A stretch of DNA of 64,000 nucleotides from NCBI GenBank assembly GCA_009746045.1, contig RPFO01000692.1, forward strand, positions 425,004 to 489,003, written 5' to 3'. This document shows, piece after piece, positions 14,500 through 45,792 of the stretch (the first letter of the stretch is position 1; every line of letters starts with the position of its first letter). Source of the stretch: Mesostigma viride. Taxonomy: Eukaryota; Streptophyta; Mesostigmatophyceae; Mesostigmatales; Mesostigmataceae. The notes below the pieces were generated by a model. The model did no database searches. It saw only the letters and a program-made list of their open reading frames with translations, and was not told where the DNA came from. The position numbers and the translations under genes were made by a program.

Positions 14500-15076
14500 T
14501 ATAAAAATATAATTACTTACAGCAGAGTGAAATCACTCAAACCAAAGCAAACGCCCAGCTATAAACCTATATATGTTAAAAATATAATTACTTACAGCAG
14601 AGTGAAATCACTCAAACCAAAGCAAACGCCCAGCTATAAACCTATGTACAGAGCCATGTCAAAGCGCTATACGACGATAAGACCAATGGAAACGCCTAAC
14701 GGGAGGAACCTAATAGCCCTGCTGCACCGCAAAATCAGCCCGCGTACGGCGGAGCATGATGTCAGCCATGGCCCGAGTCAGCGCCACCGACAAGAGCTGA
14801 CGCCAATATGACGTCCAGGTCCGCGCCGACCATGGGGCCCGCTGGCCCTCCAGGTCCAGCCGGTCCTCCCGGAGCCGGCAACACTCCTTGAAGAAGGCGG
14901 AGGTCAGGGGCCCCATGGCCCCAAACTCCTCCAGGACAAAGGGCACCACACGATGGTGCCCGACGTCGCCGTAGGCCAGGAGCTTGGCCCGCTCCGCCCG
15001 GTCCGCCGTGTAACCTGCCGTGAGGGAGGCCCCAGCCACGTGGCTAAGAGCCAAGGGCCGCGCCACCGAAACGTCA
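14500..15076 (-). mobile_element. LINE 'B' fragment, 5'-truncated, minus
   Basis: Flanked by a perfect 15-base TSD, ACTAGGAATATATAT, at 14485-14499 and 15077-15091. On the minus strand it encodes the C-terminus of a LINE ORF2 (DVSVARPLALSHVAGASLTA through ADFAVQQGY*), then a 3' UTR containing the hairpin GAGTGATTTCACTC and ending TAATTATATTTTTA. A 71-base part of that 3' end is tandemly duplicated (about 14504-14645). The copy starts inside the coding region, as expected for incomplete reverse transcription. Confidence 0.75.
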
Positions 15077-15718
15077 ACTAGGAATATATATACCAGATAT
15101 TTGTATTTGCACACTGTCCTCCTGACGGTGGTGCTCGCCATGATTCGGTCGGTTTTCCCCCACGCGAACATCCGGTCCGAGGATGCGGATGGCGCTGCCT
15201 TCTATTCCCCCAACCACCGGCCTGACATCGTGGTGCTGGACTTTGAGGGGGGTGGCCGGCATCTGCTTATTGACGTTTCGGTGGCGCGGCCCTTGGCTCT
15301 TAGCCACGTGGCTGGGGCCTCCCTCACGGCAGGTTACACGGCGGACCGGGCGGAGCGGGCCTTGAGCTCCTGGCCTACGGCGACGTCGGGCACCATCGTG
15401 TGGTGCCCTTTGTCCTGGAGGAGTTTGGGGCCATGGGGCCCCTGACCTCCGCCTTCTTCAAGGAGTGTTGCCGGCTCCGGGAGGACCGGCTGGACCTGGA
15501 GGGCCAGCGGGCCCCATGGTCGGCGCGGACCTGGAGGTCATATTGGCGTCAGCGCTTGTCGGTGGCGCTGACTCGGGCCATGGCTGACATCATGCTCCGC
15601 CGTACGCGGGCTGATTTTGCGGTGCAGCAGGGCTATTAGGTTCCTCCCGTTAGGCGTTTCCATTGGTCTTATCGTAGTATAGAGCTTTGACATCCATGGC
15701 TCTGTATATAGGTTTATA

Positions 15719-16129
15719 ATTAATTAATTAATTAATTAGACTCGTGCTCCCGTTGGGGAGTCACGGAGCATTAACCCCGATGGATGGATGGATGGGTGCA
15801 AACATTCCTACCGGTCTAATCTATCTACATTGGCTACATACTACATCTATCTAACAGCATTCTAACTACAACATCTATCTAGGCAGCCGCACGCTGCCCT
15901 AGGGGGAACGATCTGGCGTGCCTCCCGCGGGATTGCACACGCGGGCGCTTCCCCACTGGGGGGGGCTCGTTGTCCTCTATGACCTGGGCCCACTTGGCCT
16001 TGTCCATCATCTTCTTCCAAATCACGGAGAGGCCTAGGCCCCCCATGTCCTCTACTAGCTGTTCTTTGAAGGTGCGGGCCTTGCGGCGTCTAACATCACT
16101 GGGCCCAGCCCACGTCAGGAGGTGCCGGT
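15719..16129 (-). mobile_element. L1-type ORF2 3' fragment in LINE 'B'
   Basis: Bounded by the 9-base duplication AGGTTTATA (15710-15718 and 16130-16138). On the minus strand it reads LTWAGPSDVRRRKARTF..QLVEDMGGLGLSVIWKKM, related to the ORF2 C-terminus at 48.55-49.0 kb. A short UTR, the hairpin CTCCCCAACGGGAG and (TTAA)n follow. This is the third nesting level inside copy A. Confidence 0.7.
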
Positions 16130-16204
16130 AGGTTTATAGCGGGGCGTTTGCTTTGGTTTGAGTGATTTCACTCTGCTGTAAGTAATTATATTTTTAATAT
16201 ATAT

Positions 16205-16366
16205 TTTAATAATATAATTACTTACAGCAGAGTGAAATCACTCAAACCAAAGCAAACGCCCAGCTATAAACCTCTATACAGAGCCATGTCAAATCTCTAT
16301 ACTACGATAAGACCAATGGAAACTCCTAACGGGAGGAACCTAATAGCCCTGCTGCACCGAAAAATC
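16205..16366 (-). mobile_element. Very short LINE 'B' 3' fragment
   Basis: Only the last codons (VQQGY*) and 3' UTR of LINE 'B', on the minus strand, flanked by the 14-base TSD TTTTTAATATATAT (16191-16204 and 16367-16380). It inserted into the tail of the plus-strand LINE 'B', producing a tail-to-tail palindrome. Confidence 0.7.
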
Positions 16367-16463
16367 TTTTTAATATATATACCAGTAGTGTAGATTAGTA
16401 AGGCTTAGCCTAGCATGTGGCCCCCGCGCATTTGCGCCCATAATGGCCCCCATGGATGATGCC

Positions 16464-18591
16464 AAGCTCGCAACCAGGGCAAGGACATGTGGTACCACCT
16501 CGACCGGCTCGGGGGCCGGCGGCAGCGCACCCCGGTGGAGCACACGGGGGACGGCACGGCGCCGGTAAGCCTTGACCGCTGGTTGGCCCACAATGTTTCC
16601 TTGACAGGTGGGGCTCGCGCCCCCCCCCCGCCGCTTCACCCCGAGACGGCCGCCCGCCTCGGGGTTGCCGGACCCCCGCCGCCGCCAGCGCCCCCTTCCT
16701 CGGCCGCGGACTACCAAATCCCCGCCTTGCAGGAGGGCTGCCTTGCCACTGACGACGTCGTCCCCCCCTTCACTTTGAAGGAACTGGACGGCGCCCTTGC
16801 TCGCCTGCGGTACGATGCGGCGGTCGGTGCCGACCACCTTTCTGCTGAGCTGCTGAAGACCCCTGATCCGGCGGTTAGGGATCTTCTGCTGGCGTTCTGC
16901 AACCGTGTCCTGCTTTCTGACGAGCCTCCGCCTGCTGAGTGGCAGACGGCCATCCGCGTCATGCTGTACAAGAAGGGCTCTGCTGCTGACCCCGGTAACT
17001 ACAGGGGTGTCTGCCTCCAGAGCGCCGCGCTGAAGGTCTTCATGTGCATGATGCTGCACAGGCTCCGCGCCGCGCTGGACCCACACCTGGGTGAGTCTCA
17101 GATGGGTTTTCGTCGTGGTCGTAACACTGTCATGGCTGTGTTTGTCGCGCGCCGGTAGATGGAGGAGGTGCGTCGCCTTTGCCCGGCCTGACAGTTTGCC
17201 GCTGGTCTTCATTTTTGTTGACTATATCAAGGCCTTTGACACGGTCCTCTGGGAGGCTCTTTGGGCCATCCTAGCTCTGGACCGCGTGCCACCAGCGTTT
17301 ATTGCTGCCATTCGCCGACTGTCAGTATGAGGGCTCACAGGCAGTAGTGCGGACTGCGGAAGGCACCACCCCACCATATTCCCCCTTCACCACGGGGTGT
17401 GGCAAGGTTGTGTCCTGTCTCCATACCTGTTCATTATTGTCGTGGACCACGTCATGCGCCAGGCACGTGCGCGCTTTACTGCTCTTAAGGGGTTCGAGCC
17501 AGCTAGGCTTGGACATCCTTAACGAGCGTGGGCACGGCGGGGTTAGCACGGGTTACCGCCTGGCTGACCTGATTTATGCGGACGACACCACCCTCATCGC
17601 GCGCCCCGAGCACATTCAGACCTGGCTGGACTGTCTGGGCCTGGAGGCGAGGGCGGTGGGGTTGGAGATTAGTGTCAAAACTGAGGCGATGGTGATTGGG
17701 GCCTCCAGTCGCCCACCGCTGCCGCGCCTGCTCGACGGGACGGAGGTCCCATTCCGCCACCGCTTCAAGCTGTTAGGGAGCTGGCTTCCTGACACTGCCG
17801 ACGATGTGGACACCCGCATCGGCCTTTCCTGGGCCAAGCTCCGTTCGCTCAACACCTACTGGCGCTCGAAGGGCCTCAGGGCGAGCACCGCAAGCGCATG
17901 CTCTTCAAGGTCCTCGTCCTCACGGTGCTCACGTATGGCGCCGAGGCATGGACACTCACGGCAACACTGGCAGCCAAGCTAGACGGCACGGTAACCAGGA
18001 TGCTCCGACAGGTCCTGAATGTAGGGTTTTCTCAGCGTAGGTCATTAGAGTCTTTGTATCACGGTATGCCTCGTATTTCGGATGAGATTAGGCAGCGTAG
18101 GATAGCATTTGTAGGACATCTTGCTCGCACCAGCCAGGTCGACACCGCCGGCTTGGTCTGGCCGGTCCCCAGCGGCTCGGCCAACCAGGGCGGCATATTT
18201 TGACCTGGCCTGGCCCCAAGAACATCCCTAAAAGGGTAGGGAAACATGCCATGACCTGTACCCAGATGTTGCTGGACGACCTAGTGGTCCCAGCCCAGTT
18301 TGAGTACCGCATACCCTCTCTCTCCCTTCTCTGGACTGCCATGCAGGACAAGAAGCGGTGGCAGAAGATTGTCAAGGCTCACACGCCAGCCCCTGTGGGC
18401 AAGCCGCCCCCCCCCAAGAGGAGGAGCCGTTTTGATGAGTAGCGTAGATAGGCTTTTCTAGACTAGATATAATAGCTTAGAGTTAGGTTAGTTCGATTAC
18501 GCGGCTTCCTCCACACCACCCATCCAACCTGGAATATGTGCTACATGATCTCCCAACGGAGACATGTTATAATTTAATTTAATTTAATTTA
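16464..18591 (+). pseudogene. L1-type LINE 'C' ORF2 (RT), broken
   Basis: A 5'-truncated LINE bounded by the perfect TSD ATGGATGATGCC (16452-16463 and 18592-18603). The coding part (about 16490-18440) is a reverse transcriptase: TLKELDGALARLRYDAAVGAD, then QMGFRRGRNT, motif A FVDYIKAFDTV (about 17.21 kb), motif B QGCVLSPYLF (about 17.41 kb) and catalytic YADD in LADLIYADDTTLI (about 17.58 kb). The C-terminus reads VLTYGAEAWTLT and FVGHLARTSQVD. A stop at about 17157 and several frameshifts inactivate it. The 3' UTR ends with the CTCCCAACGGAG hairpin and (TTTAA)n. It gives the template for truncated relatives at 20.4, 45.8 and 50.9 kb. Confidence 0.85.
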
Positions 18592-18960
18592 ATGGATGAT
18601 GCCTTCAACATTTAGCCACGTATGTCTATAATGGGACCCCCATGTTATGGATGTTGCATTAAGAATTTAGCCATGCTATGCCTATGCAGAGAGATGCTCT
18701 CTGTCGAGAAGCCGTGCCCTAGCCCTTGTATAGCCATGATGATCTTCCTCCCCCGTGCCAGGATCCCCCCCTTAGGCGGGTTGAACCTGAGACAGCATAT
18801 GGTGGTGCCGGTGCCCTGGTGCACCTAGAGCAAGGGTAGCTTACATTCCCACCCTTGCATGAAGTAGCCTAGGTTGTATTAAAAGCCATATGCCCCTTCT
18901 CAGGGATATGTGCTACATTGACTCCCAACGGAGTGATTAATTAATTAATTAATTAATTAG

Positions 18961-19098
18961 AAACATAACTCCGTTGGGAGTACATGTAGCACATATCCCT
19001 GAGAAGGGGCATATGGCCTTTAATACATTCTGGGCTACTTCCTGCAAGGGTGGGAATGTAAGCGACCCTTGCTCTAGGTGCACCAGGGCACCTGCACC
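18961..19098 (-). mobile_element. ORF1-only element tail, reversed
   Basis: Reads on the minus strand as ...CATTCCCACCCTTGCAGG...CCATATGCCCCTTCTCAGG...CTCCCAACGGAG..TTATGTTTC and shares the (TTAA)n at 18940-18960 with copy A. The two tails form a large tail-to-tail inverted repeat. Confidence 0.7.
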
Positions 19099-19099
19099 C

Positions 19100-19665
19100 T
19101 CATAATCTTCACACTATCAAAGAGACAACCAGCGCAGGCCAGAAATCGGGAGAATCCGGACCATGGTAGCTCGAGCCTGCCGTTATCTTTTCCGCGTTTT
19201 CGAGTCGTTCAGGATGATGAAGATGAATGGTGATGGAAATGTGTATCCTTGTGCATTGAAATTATGGCTGGCTTACGTGTGGAGCGACTAGATGACCTAG
19301 ACGGTGGGGCCGGAAACAGCATGCTTGATCAGGGCGTGTGTTTCTAGCCTAACTGGCCGGGAGTGTCTAGTGGTGAGCACCATTGCTGCGATCGCTCTCC
19401 CACCATTTACGAGGAAATACCCGCAAATGGAAAACCACTGAAAAGGTCTAGCTAGTCAGTCATCACGTTAGCCATGCCATGATTCCAAACGTCCAAGAAC
19501 TGCACACGGTGCAAAGGCAAAAAGCCGGAGGACAGCACTTTCAAATGTGCGGCGGGAACCAAAAGCCCGCGGATGCCAGAAAACATCGTGTTGCGGCAGC
19601 GACGCGACGATGTGGACAACGAATCCAGTGCCAAGCTCGGAACGGCCGCAAAGGAGATCTGGCAT
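19100..19665. other. Dispersed-repeat fragment and unassigned DNA
   Basis: 19.12-19.19 kb is a copy of the GACAACCAGCGCAGGCCAG block found at 12.4 and 43.6 kb. The rest has only short open frames that I cannot assign. Confidence 0.4.
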
Positions 19666-19667
19666 CA

Positions 19668-20098
19668 CAGGGTTCAGATGTGCGGAGATACTATGCGATC
19701 CAGCCGGTCCACGACCTGTTTGTAGAGCTTGTGCCAAGGGGCAGCACCGAACAGATGTGGGTGACGTTGCAAAAAACATCGGACTTGACGGAGCATAATG
19801 GCTCGGTCATAGTCTTTGACCAATAAACGCTGCAAGAGTTCAACAAGAGTCGTGATGAAATCAACACGATAAGAACAAAGACGGGAAAAACGATGTAACT
19901 GAGAAAGAACAACACCATATTTTGCTGTGTGGGAAAGGAGACTGTGAATATCGGGGTAACGATGCCCAGCTAAGGGGGAGCCTATGTTATGTGGGGGAAG
20001 ATCATCATGGCTATACACGAGCTAGGACATGGCTTCTCGGCAGAGAGCATCTCTCTGCATGGCAACGGAGTGATGTTCCTAATTAATTAATTAATCAA
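19668..20098 (+). mobile_element. Non-autonomous element ending in (TTAA)n
   Basis: Starts CAGGGTTCAGATGTGCGG (the block whose reverse copy is at 12.73-12.95 kb) and ends ATGGCAACGGAGTGATGTTCC followed by (TAAT)n, like other tails here although the hairpin is decayed. It holds no sense ORF. It may be a deleted derivative of a LINE in this window. Confidence 0.5.
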
Positions 20099-20365
20099 GG
20101 AATATGTGCTATATGATCTCCCCAGGGAGGCATGTTATAATTTAATTTAATAGTATAGTATAATTTTTTTCTCAGGGATATGTGCTACATGTACTCCCAA
20201 CGGAGATATGTTTCAATTTGATTTAATTGAATTTAGTTTAATCCCCACGGAGAGTACTAGAAAAAATTAAATTAAACTATAACATGACTCCGTTGGGAGA
20301 TCATTAAATTAAATTAAATCACAACATGATGACTCCGTTGGGAGATCATGTAGCACATATTTCCT
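20099..20365. repeat. Cluster of LINE/ORF1-element 3' tails
   Basis: At least four tail fragments lie side by side: plus-oriented near 20.10-20.16 and 20.17-20.24 kb, minus-oriented near 20.27-20.31 and 20.32-20.36 kb. Each carries a CTCCCAACGGAG-type hairpin and a TTTAA-rich tract. The cluster suggests repeated insertion into earlier tails. Confidence 0.65.
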
Positions 20366-20429
20366 GGCTGGATGGATGGAGGTGGGCGAAGCCGCGAAAC
20401 CAAACTAGTCTAATTCTAATTAAAGCTAA

Positions 20430-21615
20430 TCTAATCTAGAAATGTTCACTATTGTCGTGGATCACGTCATGCGGCGGGCACGTGCGCACCTTACTGCTCT
20501 TAAGGGGTTTGAGCCAGCTAGGCTTGGACATCCTTAACGAGCGCGAGCATGGCGGGGTGGCCACTGGCTACCGCCTGGCCGACCTGATTTATGCGGACGA
20601 CACCACCCTCATCGCGCGCCCCGAGCACATTCAGACCTGGCTGGACTCTCTGGGCTTGGAGGCGAGGGCGGTGGGGTTGGAGATTAGTGTCAAAACTGAG
20701 GCGATGGTGATTGGGGCCTCCAGTCGCCCACCGCTGCCGCGCCTGCTCGACGGGACGGAGGTCCCGTTCCGCGACTGCTTCAAACTGTTGGGGAGCATGC
20801 TCCCTGACACCGCCGACGATCTGGACATCCGCATCGGCCTGGCCTGGGCCAGGCTCCGTTCGCTCACCACCTAGCTACTGGCGCTCGAAGGGCCTCAGGG
20901 CGAGCACCGCAAGCGCATGCTCTTCAAGGTCCTCGTCCATACGGTGCTCACGTATGGCGCCGAGGCGTGGACACTCACAGACACACTGGCAGCTAAGCTA
21001 AACGGCACGGTTTACAGGATGCTCCGACAGGTCCTGAACGTAGAGATTTCCAAGCATAGGTCATTAGAGTCTTTGTATCAGGGTATGCCTCATATTTCGG
21101 ACGAGATTAGGCAGCGTAGGATAGCATTTGTATACATGTAGGACATCTTGCTCGCACCAGCCAGGTTGACACCGCCCTTGGTCTGGCCGGCCCCCAGCGG
21201 CTTGGCCAACCAGGGCGGCATATTTTGACCTGGCCTGGCCCCAAGGACATTCCCAGGAAGCTAGGTAAGCATGCCATGAACTACATCCAGATGTTGCTGG
21301 CCGACGTAGTGGTCCCAGCCCAGTTTGAACACCGCATCCACTCCCTCTCCCTTAATTCTTTGGACTGCCATGCAGAACAAGAAGTGGTGGCAGAAGATTG
21401 TCCAGGCTCACACGCCAGCTAGCCCCTGTGGGCAAGCCACCCCCCCCCAAGAGGTAGGGGCGTTTTGCTGAGTAGTGTAGTTAGGATTTTCTAGACTAGA
21501 TAGCTTAGAGTTAGGTTAGTTCGATTACGCGGCTTCCTCCACCTCCACCCCCATCAAGGAATATGTGCTACATGATCTCCCAACGGAGGCATGTTATAAT
21601 TTAATTTAATTTTTT
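20430..21615 (+). pseudogene. LINE 'C' copy, 5'-truncated and broken
   Basis: Starts just upstream of RT motif C. Visible are GYRLADLIYADDTTLIARPE, VLTYGAEAWTLTDTLAAKL and RQRRIAFV, then the conserved 3' UTR, CTCCCAACGGAG hairpin and TTTAA tail near 21.57-21.62 kb. An extra TAG near 20872 and frame changes near 20880 and 21140 inactivate it. It is very similar to the copy at 17.5-18.6 kb, so both derive from one recent source. Confidence 0.8.
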
Positions 21616-23428
21616 TTAATGGCATGACGCGACCTGTGCATGACCTGTCTAGACATGATGTTGTCTCATTGATGTTGAGACAACGATGTTGTTGTTTAAG
21701 TACTGTGTAAGGAAATATGTGCAAATCGCAGGGCTGGACACGCTCATCTAGGGGTACCAGCCGCGTGACTGGAGCTTGGAAAGCAGTTGACGGAGCACTT
21801 GGAATCGGGGAAGGGGGAAAGAACCAGGTGAGCAGGGATATCCACTATGTATCTACTAATGAAAAGGAAAATTAATTAGAAGAAAGTAAAAAGGGAATGG
21901 ACTGGGGGTGGCCCATCGACAGAGAGGCATGACCAATCTAGATTTGGCCGCCATAAAATAAAGCTTAGCACACAAATAAATACAACATTTGCGACCCCTC
22001 CATGCATGCAGGCATGATCCCAGCCTGACGTTTGTTGTCCAGGTCTCACCATTGTAGTATTTAGGGCAAAACTGTGACGAGCACCTCTACTTTGAGCAAC
22101 TTAATACTGATGCGGAATCTATGGATTGTAGGCCGCAGCAGATGTGCTCACAAAATATCGCAAAACTCTGCCCTGGGCGCTCTCAGCTCTGGTCAAACTC
22201 TTTAGGCCGCCGCGCGGCTTGCTATATGGAGCTCGAGCAGACGGCTTGCTGTATGGAGCACGAGCAGACTGCGTGTTGGAATCGGAATGCAGTATGATAA
22301 CTGCTTACAGTGAAGCTTTCTTGACGTTGTGGGGAATTCAAACAGCAGCCATTTGTTCTCGTTAAAAACGGAGCACCGTCGTCATAACGCACAGCCCATC
22401 AACTTCTAAAACTTCCCTGCCCACCTGCCCCATTCGTGAACTCCGGCCGACGGACAGAGCAAAAGTGAATTGCGTCGCCCCTCACAAAGACCGCTCCCTC
22501 TGCTGGGCAGTTACTGCCGTCGTTAGCATGCACAGATCGAGGCGCTTCAGGGTTAGCGGCCATGCCCACCCGGGCAAAGCGAAGATGGCTAGAGGAAATC
22601 TGCCGGGAGTCATTGACCACGGCATCCACTGCCGGGATGCGGCTTTGTCATCGATTGGAAAAGGCAAACGCACTAGCGCAGCCTACCGGTATGCAGTCCT
22701 CTGATATCTAGTATACGGTTCTTTGTCCGAGATGAGGGAAGTGTTTGATATTTTACGTACGCAGGCTGTGACAACGACCTCATCGGTTATGACGCATCAG
22801 TTATTATAAGAACAGACTACAGTGTGTGCTCCGCGCACACTTGCAATTCCACACACTCCAGACAATTCCATCGTCTAGACTCAACTTAATGCGATCAGGT
22901 GTGCTAGCGTTTGATCACGGACTCACCGTCTACCACGGTGATTTAGCTGATTTCAGGTATGTTGATCACGATTCACATTTCACCGTCTATCACTCATCAG
23001 AATGTCACCGTGATGTTGTCCTTGGTCACCTCAATCATTATTTTATGCAACCAGGCGGCAGGCAAACGACCGAGGACTACGCGCGTCAGTAGCTACAGCT
23101 GTACACCTGCAGCGAGCAGCTCAGTGAGCTCACCGAGAACAGCCGAGAACAGGTCCGAGCCCTGAGCTGAGGTCAACGGGAAAAGATGCTGACGGCCGTC
23201 ACGCAAGACTGAACGTGACACAAAGCATGAAGCAGGTGCAGGCCTGCAGGGCTGCAAGCACCCGCGGGAACGATCTGGTTATCGGATTTCGTCAGGGCGG
23301 TGCCGACTGCAAAAGCGCTCGCTAGCAAAAGCTTTTCAGCTTACGGTAGCGTGTATAGCGACCGGTTGCTGGTAAAGGGTAGTGAGTAAGCACGCCCATT
23401 TTTCTTGTGCACCACCTCGAAAATCGAA
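21616..23428. other. Intergenic DNA upstream of the 19-exon gene
   Basis: No gene recognised. Small features are a hairpin GTTGTCTCA/TGAGACAAC near 21.66 kb and a tandem duplication of TATGGAGCTCGAGCAGAC near 22.22-22.27 kb. The promoter of the downstream gene should lie in the last few hundred bases. An in-frame TAA at 23387 bounds its ORF. Confidence 0.4.
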
Positions 23429-43020
<19,592 letters not shown>

Positions 43021-43570
43021 TGAGTGTACCATGGCGACGCGGTCCTATTAATTAATTGTATACGCGGTCCTATTGGTGAGGCAATGATCTACCCTGGGAG
43101 AGCGGACATTTCTCGCACAAATGTAAATATGTTAGTTGCCATGCAGGCAATGGTAGTCAGTATCACATCACACTAGTCCACGTGAACGCGCTTTCTGGAT
43201 GCAGGTGAAGTTGGGCGCAGACAAGGCAAGCTTGAGGATCGCTGCACTTCATGGCAGCTCTGGCATTGTCTGTCATTTGTTCTGTGGTCATGTAGACGTT
43301 TTTTTTCGAAACTGGCTGGATGATAAAACTTCAAAAGATCACCAAATAATGTCATAAGTGAGTAAGTACTTGCGTGTCATGCGCATGGGCACGCCACGGA
43401 GTGCACTATGCTAATGTCATTAGAAAAAAAAATTCACGAAAGTTACAAATATCCTATCAAATAATGTCATGTAAGGCGCATACAACATAAATGAGAATTC
43501 GGATTATGCGGCTGTTCGATCTTAATTAATTTTTTTGCGGGCCTGCATGTCGTGTCCAGACATATGAATG
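43021..43570. other. 3' flank of the 19-exon gene
   Basis: Starts with small duplications of GACGCGGTCCTATT just after the stop, copies of a motif in the last exon. TGTAA at 43123 could be a poly(A) signal. No further gene is seen. Confidence 0.4.
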
Positions 43571-43574
43571 TGGA

Positions 43575-43840
43575 CAAGATAACGGCAGGCTCGAGCTACC
43601 ATGGTCCGGATTCTCCCGATTTCTGGCCTGCGCTGGTTGTCTCCTTGATATGAATGCTGGCTGTCTCATCGATATCCTCGATCTCCATGAGGGCGGGAAT
43701 GAATGAAAAGTAAGTAAGTAATTAAGAACATAACTCCGTTGGGAGTATATGTAGCACATATCCCTGAGAAGGGGCATATATGGCTTTTTGCCCCATGGTC
43801 CAGAGCCACGAACCATGAGGTAGCCATGGCTGACGGCGGA
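43575..43840 (-). repeat. Dispersed repeats in reverse orientation
   Basis: 43.57-43.66 kb is the reverse copy of the GACAACCAGCGCAGGCCAG block. 43.73-43.79 kb is a reversed ORF1-element tail with CTCCGTTGGGAG and TTAA-like bases. Confidence 0.6.
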
Positions 43841-43847
43841 GCTCATA

Positions 43848-45792
43848 ACTTTCACGTTTGGGCACCAAATTCGGCCGTGAATATCACTATCGCTTCGTCT
43901 TTCTAAGACGCACACGCTGATATATTTTTCCGAAACTAAAACGCAATATTATGACGAGCAAACAGCGGCTCGACTACGCAACGCAGCCTGGCGGCTGCGA
44001 TGAGCCAAGAAAACTCGCCTGCAGCTCCGGCTGCAATTCCGCCCGGCCTTCCAGGCAGCGGTGCCACTAGTCAAGCATGAGTAGTGCACTCGGCTCCTGC
44101 GGCCTCGCCCTCAGCATCGCCTGATCCCAAACGCAGCCGCCCAGCAACGCGCTGGACAGAACCGCGTTTCCTGCCGGAACCATTCAAAGTCGACGATCAC
44201 GAATGGCTCAAGCTGTCCCCAAGCGATGCCCTGCATTGCATGCATCTTCTACGGGGACTACGCCTCGCTTTACGACCTGTGCCTCCATCTCCACAGCATC
44301 GACCGTCTCATCTACCCAGACGGCTAATGGTGCCCCCTCGCCTATGTGACGGAGGACCCCCAAACCCGCCCCCGCCTTCAGCAGTCTCATCCGAGGTCTG
44401 CATGCTCCCTTCTCATGCGCTCTGATGGCGAGATCTGGGCTCTATCCATCTCCGCATCGGCATACTCCGTTCCAGCCATCCTTACGGAAGCCTTCCAGCA
44501 GCACGTGACCCCCCTTGCAATAAGCTGCCGATGTGGCAGCAATTGGAGGCACGCTGGCTACTGAGCTCCCTCACCTTTTTCAATTACCGTCGCCTCCACC
44601 TCCACTGCCATTTCCGCCTCCACTGCCGACATCAAGGCCCAGCTCCTCGACATCGACAAGCGCCTCCACGCCACCGCCCTCGCCCTTGAGTGTCTGCACG
44701 ACACCACAGGCCTCACCGCCCAGGCGGTGAACTGAAGGACATCGCTGCCCAGCCGCCAATGATCTGCTGGCCCGGCAAGCGATGCTCCCTCCACCCAGAC
44801 CTGGGCGGACTTGCTTAAGCACCACATCACCTCCACCACCTCCACCATCGCGGCACAGCTCAAGCAACAAGCACTCGACCTTCGTGAGGAGGCCGAGCTC
44901 GACAAGCGCAGCCACAATGTCATCGTTCTAGCACTTTGCCCAGCCGGCAGACGAGACCTCGACGACTCTTCTCACGGCATTAAAGCACGGCATTTAAGCA
45001 CGACATTCTTCCCCCCATGCAACTCACTGGTGAGCTGCGGATGTCGGCTGTCCGCCTCGATCCCCGCACGCGGGGTAAGGCTGGCCCGGCACCCGTGCTC
45101 CTCACCTTTAAGTACATGGCGGACAAGCTGTCGTTCCTTAAATGCCGCAAGAAGCTCTCGCGGACTCACTACACGCTGGACGACGACTTGACCCTGGCCA
45201 AGCAACAACAGCGACGCGAGCTATGGCCGACCTACCTTCAGCTCCAGCAGAGCGCAGGGGGAAAACCGGTATACTGGAGGGGGGGGCGGCTGATCCACGT
45301 TGACCACAAGCCCTGGCAGGCACCTCCTCACTGCCACCCCAGCAACCTCAGCCCTAGGGAATATATAACAGTATAGTGTAGATTAGTCAGGCTTAGCCTA
45401 TAGTGATGTGGCCTACGCGCATGTGCGCCAATAATGGCCCCCATGGATGACGCCTTCAGCATTTAGCCAAGCCATGCCTATAATGGGACCCCCATGGATG
45501 TTGCATTAAGCATGACGCTCTGCCTATGCAGAGAGTCACGGCTCTCTGTTGAGAAGCCATGCCCTAGCGCTTGTATAGCCATGCATGATCTTCCACCCCA
45601 TGACAGGCCGTAATTGAGCTCTGAGACATCACGGTGGTGCCGGTGCCCTTGGTGCACCTAGAGCAAGTATCGTTTACATTCCCACCCTTGCAGGAAGTAG
45701 CCGAGAATTAATGTGTTAAAAGCCATATGCCCCTTCTCTGGGATATGTGCTACATATACTCCCAACGGAGTTATGTTCCTAATTAATTAATT
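43848..45792 (+). mobile_element. ORF1-only non-LTR element, copy B
   Basis: Colinear with copies A and C: 5' UTR (TCTTTCTAAGACGCACACGC), decayed ORF1, then a 3' UTR of about 420 bases starting near 45.37 kb, the hairpin CTCCCAACGGAG, TTATGTTCC and (TAAT)n. There is no RT between ORF1 and the 3' UTR. Its uninterrupted 3' UTR is the reference that exposes the insertions in copy A. Confidence 0.8.
43951..45350 (+). pseudogene. L1-type ORF1, heavily decayed
   Basis: Pieces of the ORF1 protein in changing frames: SASPDPKRSRPA near 44.1 kb, KVDDHEWLKLSPSDALHCM near 44.2 kb, a coiled-coil segment near 44.6 kb, and the best-kept C-terminus 45017-45376 (VLLTFKYMADKLSFLKCRKK, LDDDLTLAKQQQRRELWPTY). 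At least five frameshifts or stops. Older or less constrained than copy A. Confidence 0.75.

Larger units (their letters stand above)
15097..16371 (+). mobile_element. LINE 'B' fragment, plus, with two nested inserts
   Basis: Flanked by AATATATATACCAG at 15083-15096 and 16372-16385, so it landed beside the older minus copy. It encodes a longer stretch of the same C-terminus, including HRPDIVVLDFEGGGRHLLID and the end QQGY* at 15639, with one frameshift near 15360. RPD...D resembles the R2-type restriction-like endonuclease motif, though the spacing is slightly long. Its 3' UTR is split by an insert at 15719-16129, and its tail by another at 16205-16366. Confidence 0.7.
12957..18958 (+). mobile_element. 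ORF1-only non-LTR element, copy A (nested)
   Basis: Composite element. The host copy is 12957-14499, 16386-16463 and 18604-18958: 5' UTR, L1-ORF1-like gene, 3' UTR, CTCCCAACGGAG hairpin and (TTAA)n. Later insertions split its 3' UTR at two places, each bounded by a TSD. Removing them gives about 2 kb colinear with copy B (43.85-45.79 kb), with no reverse transcriptase. The 5' end is placed where copies A and C start to match (TTTTGCGTCTGAGCCCCAAA). Confidence 0.75.
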
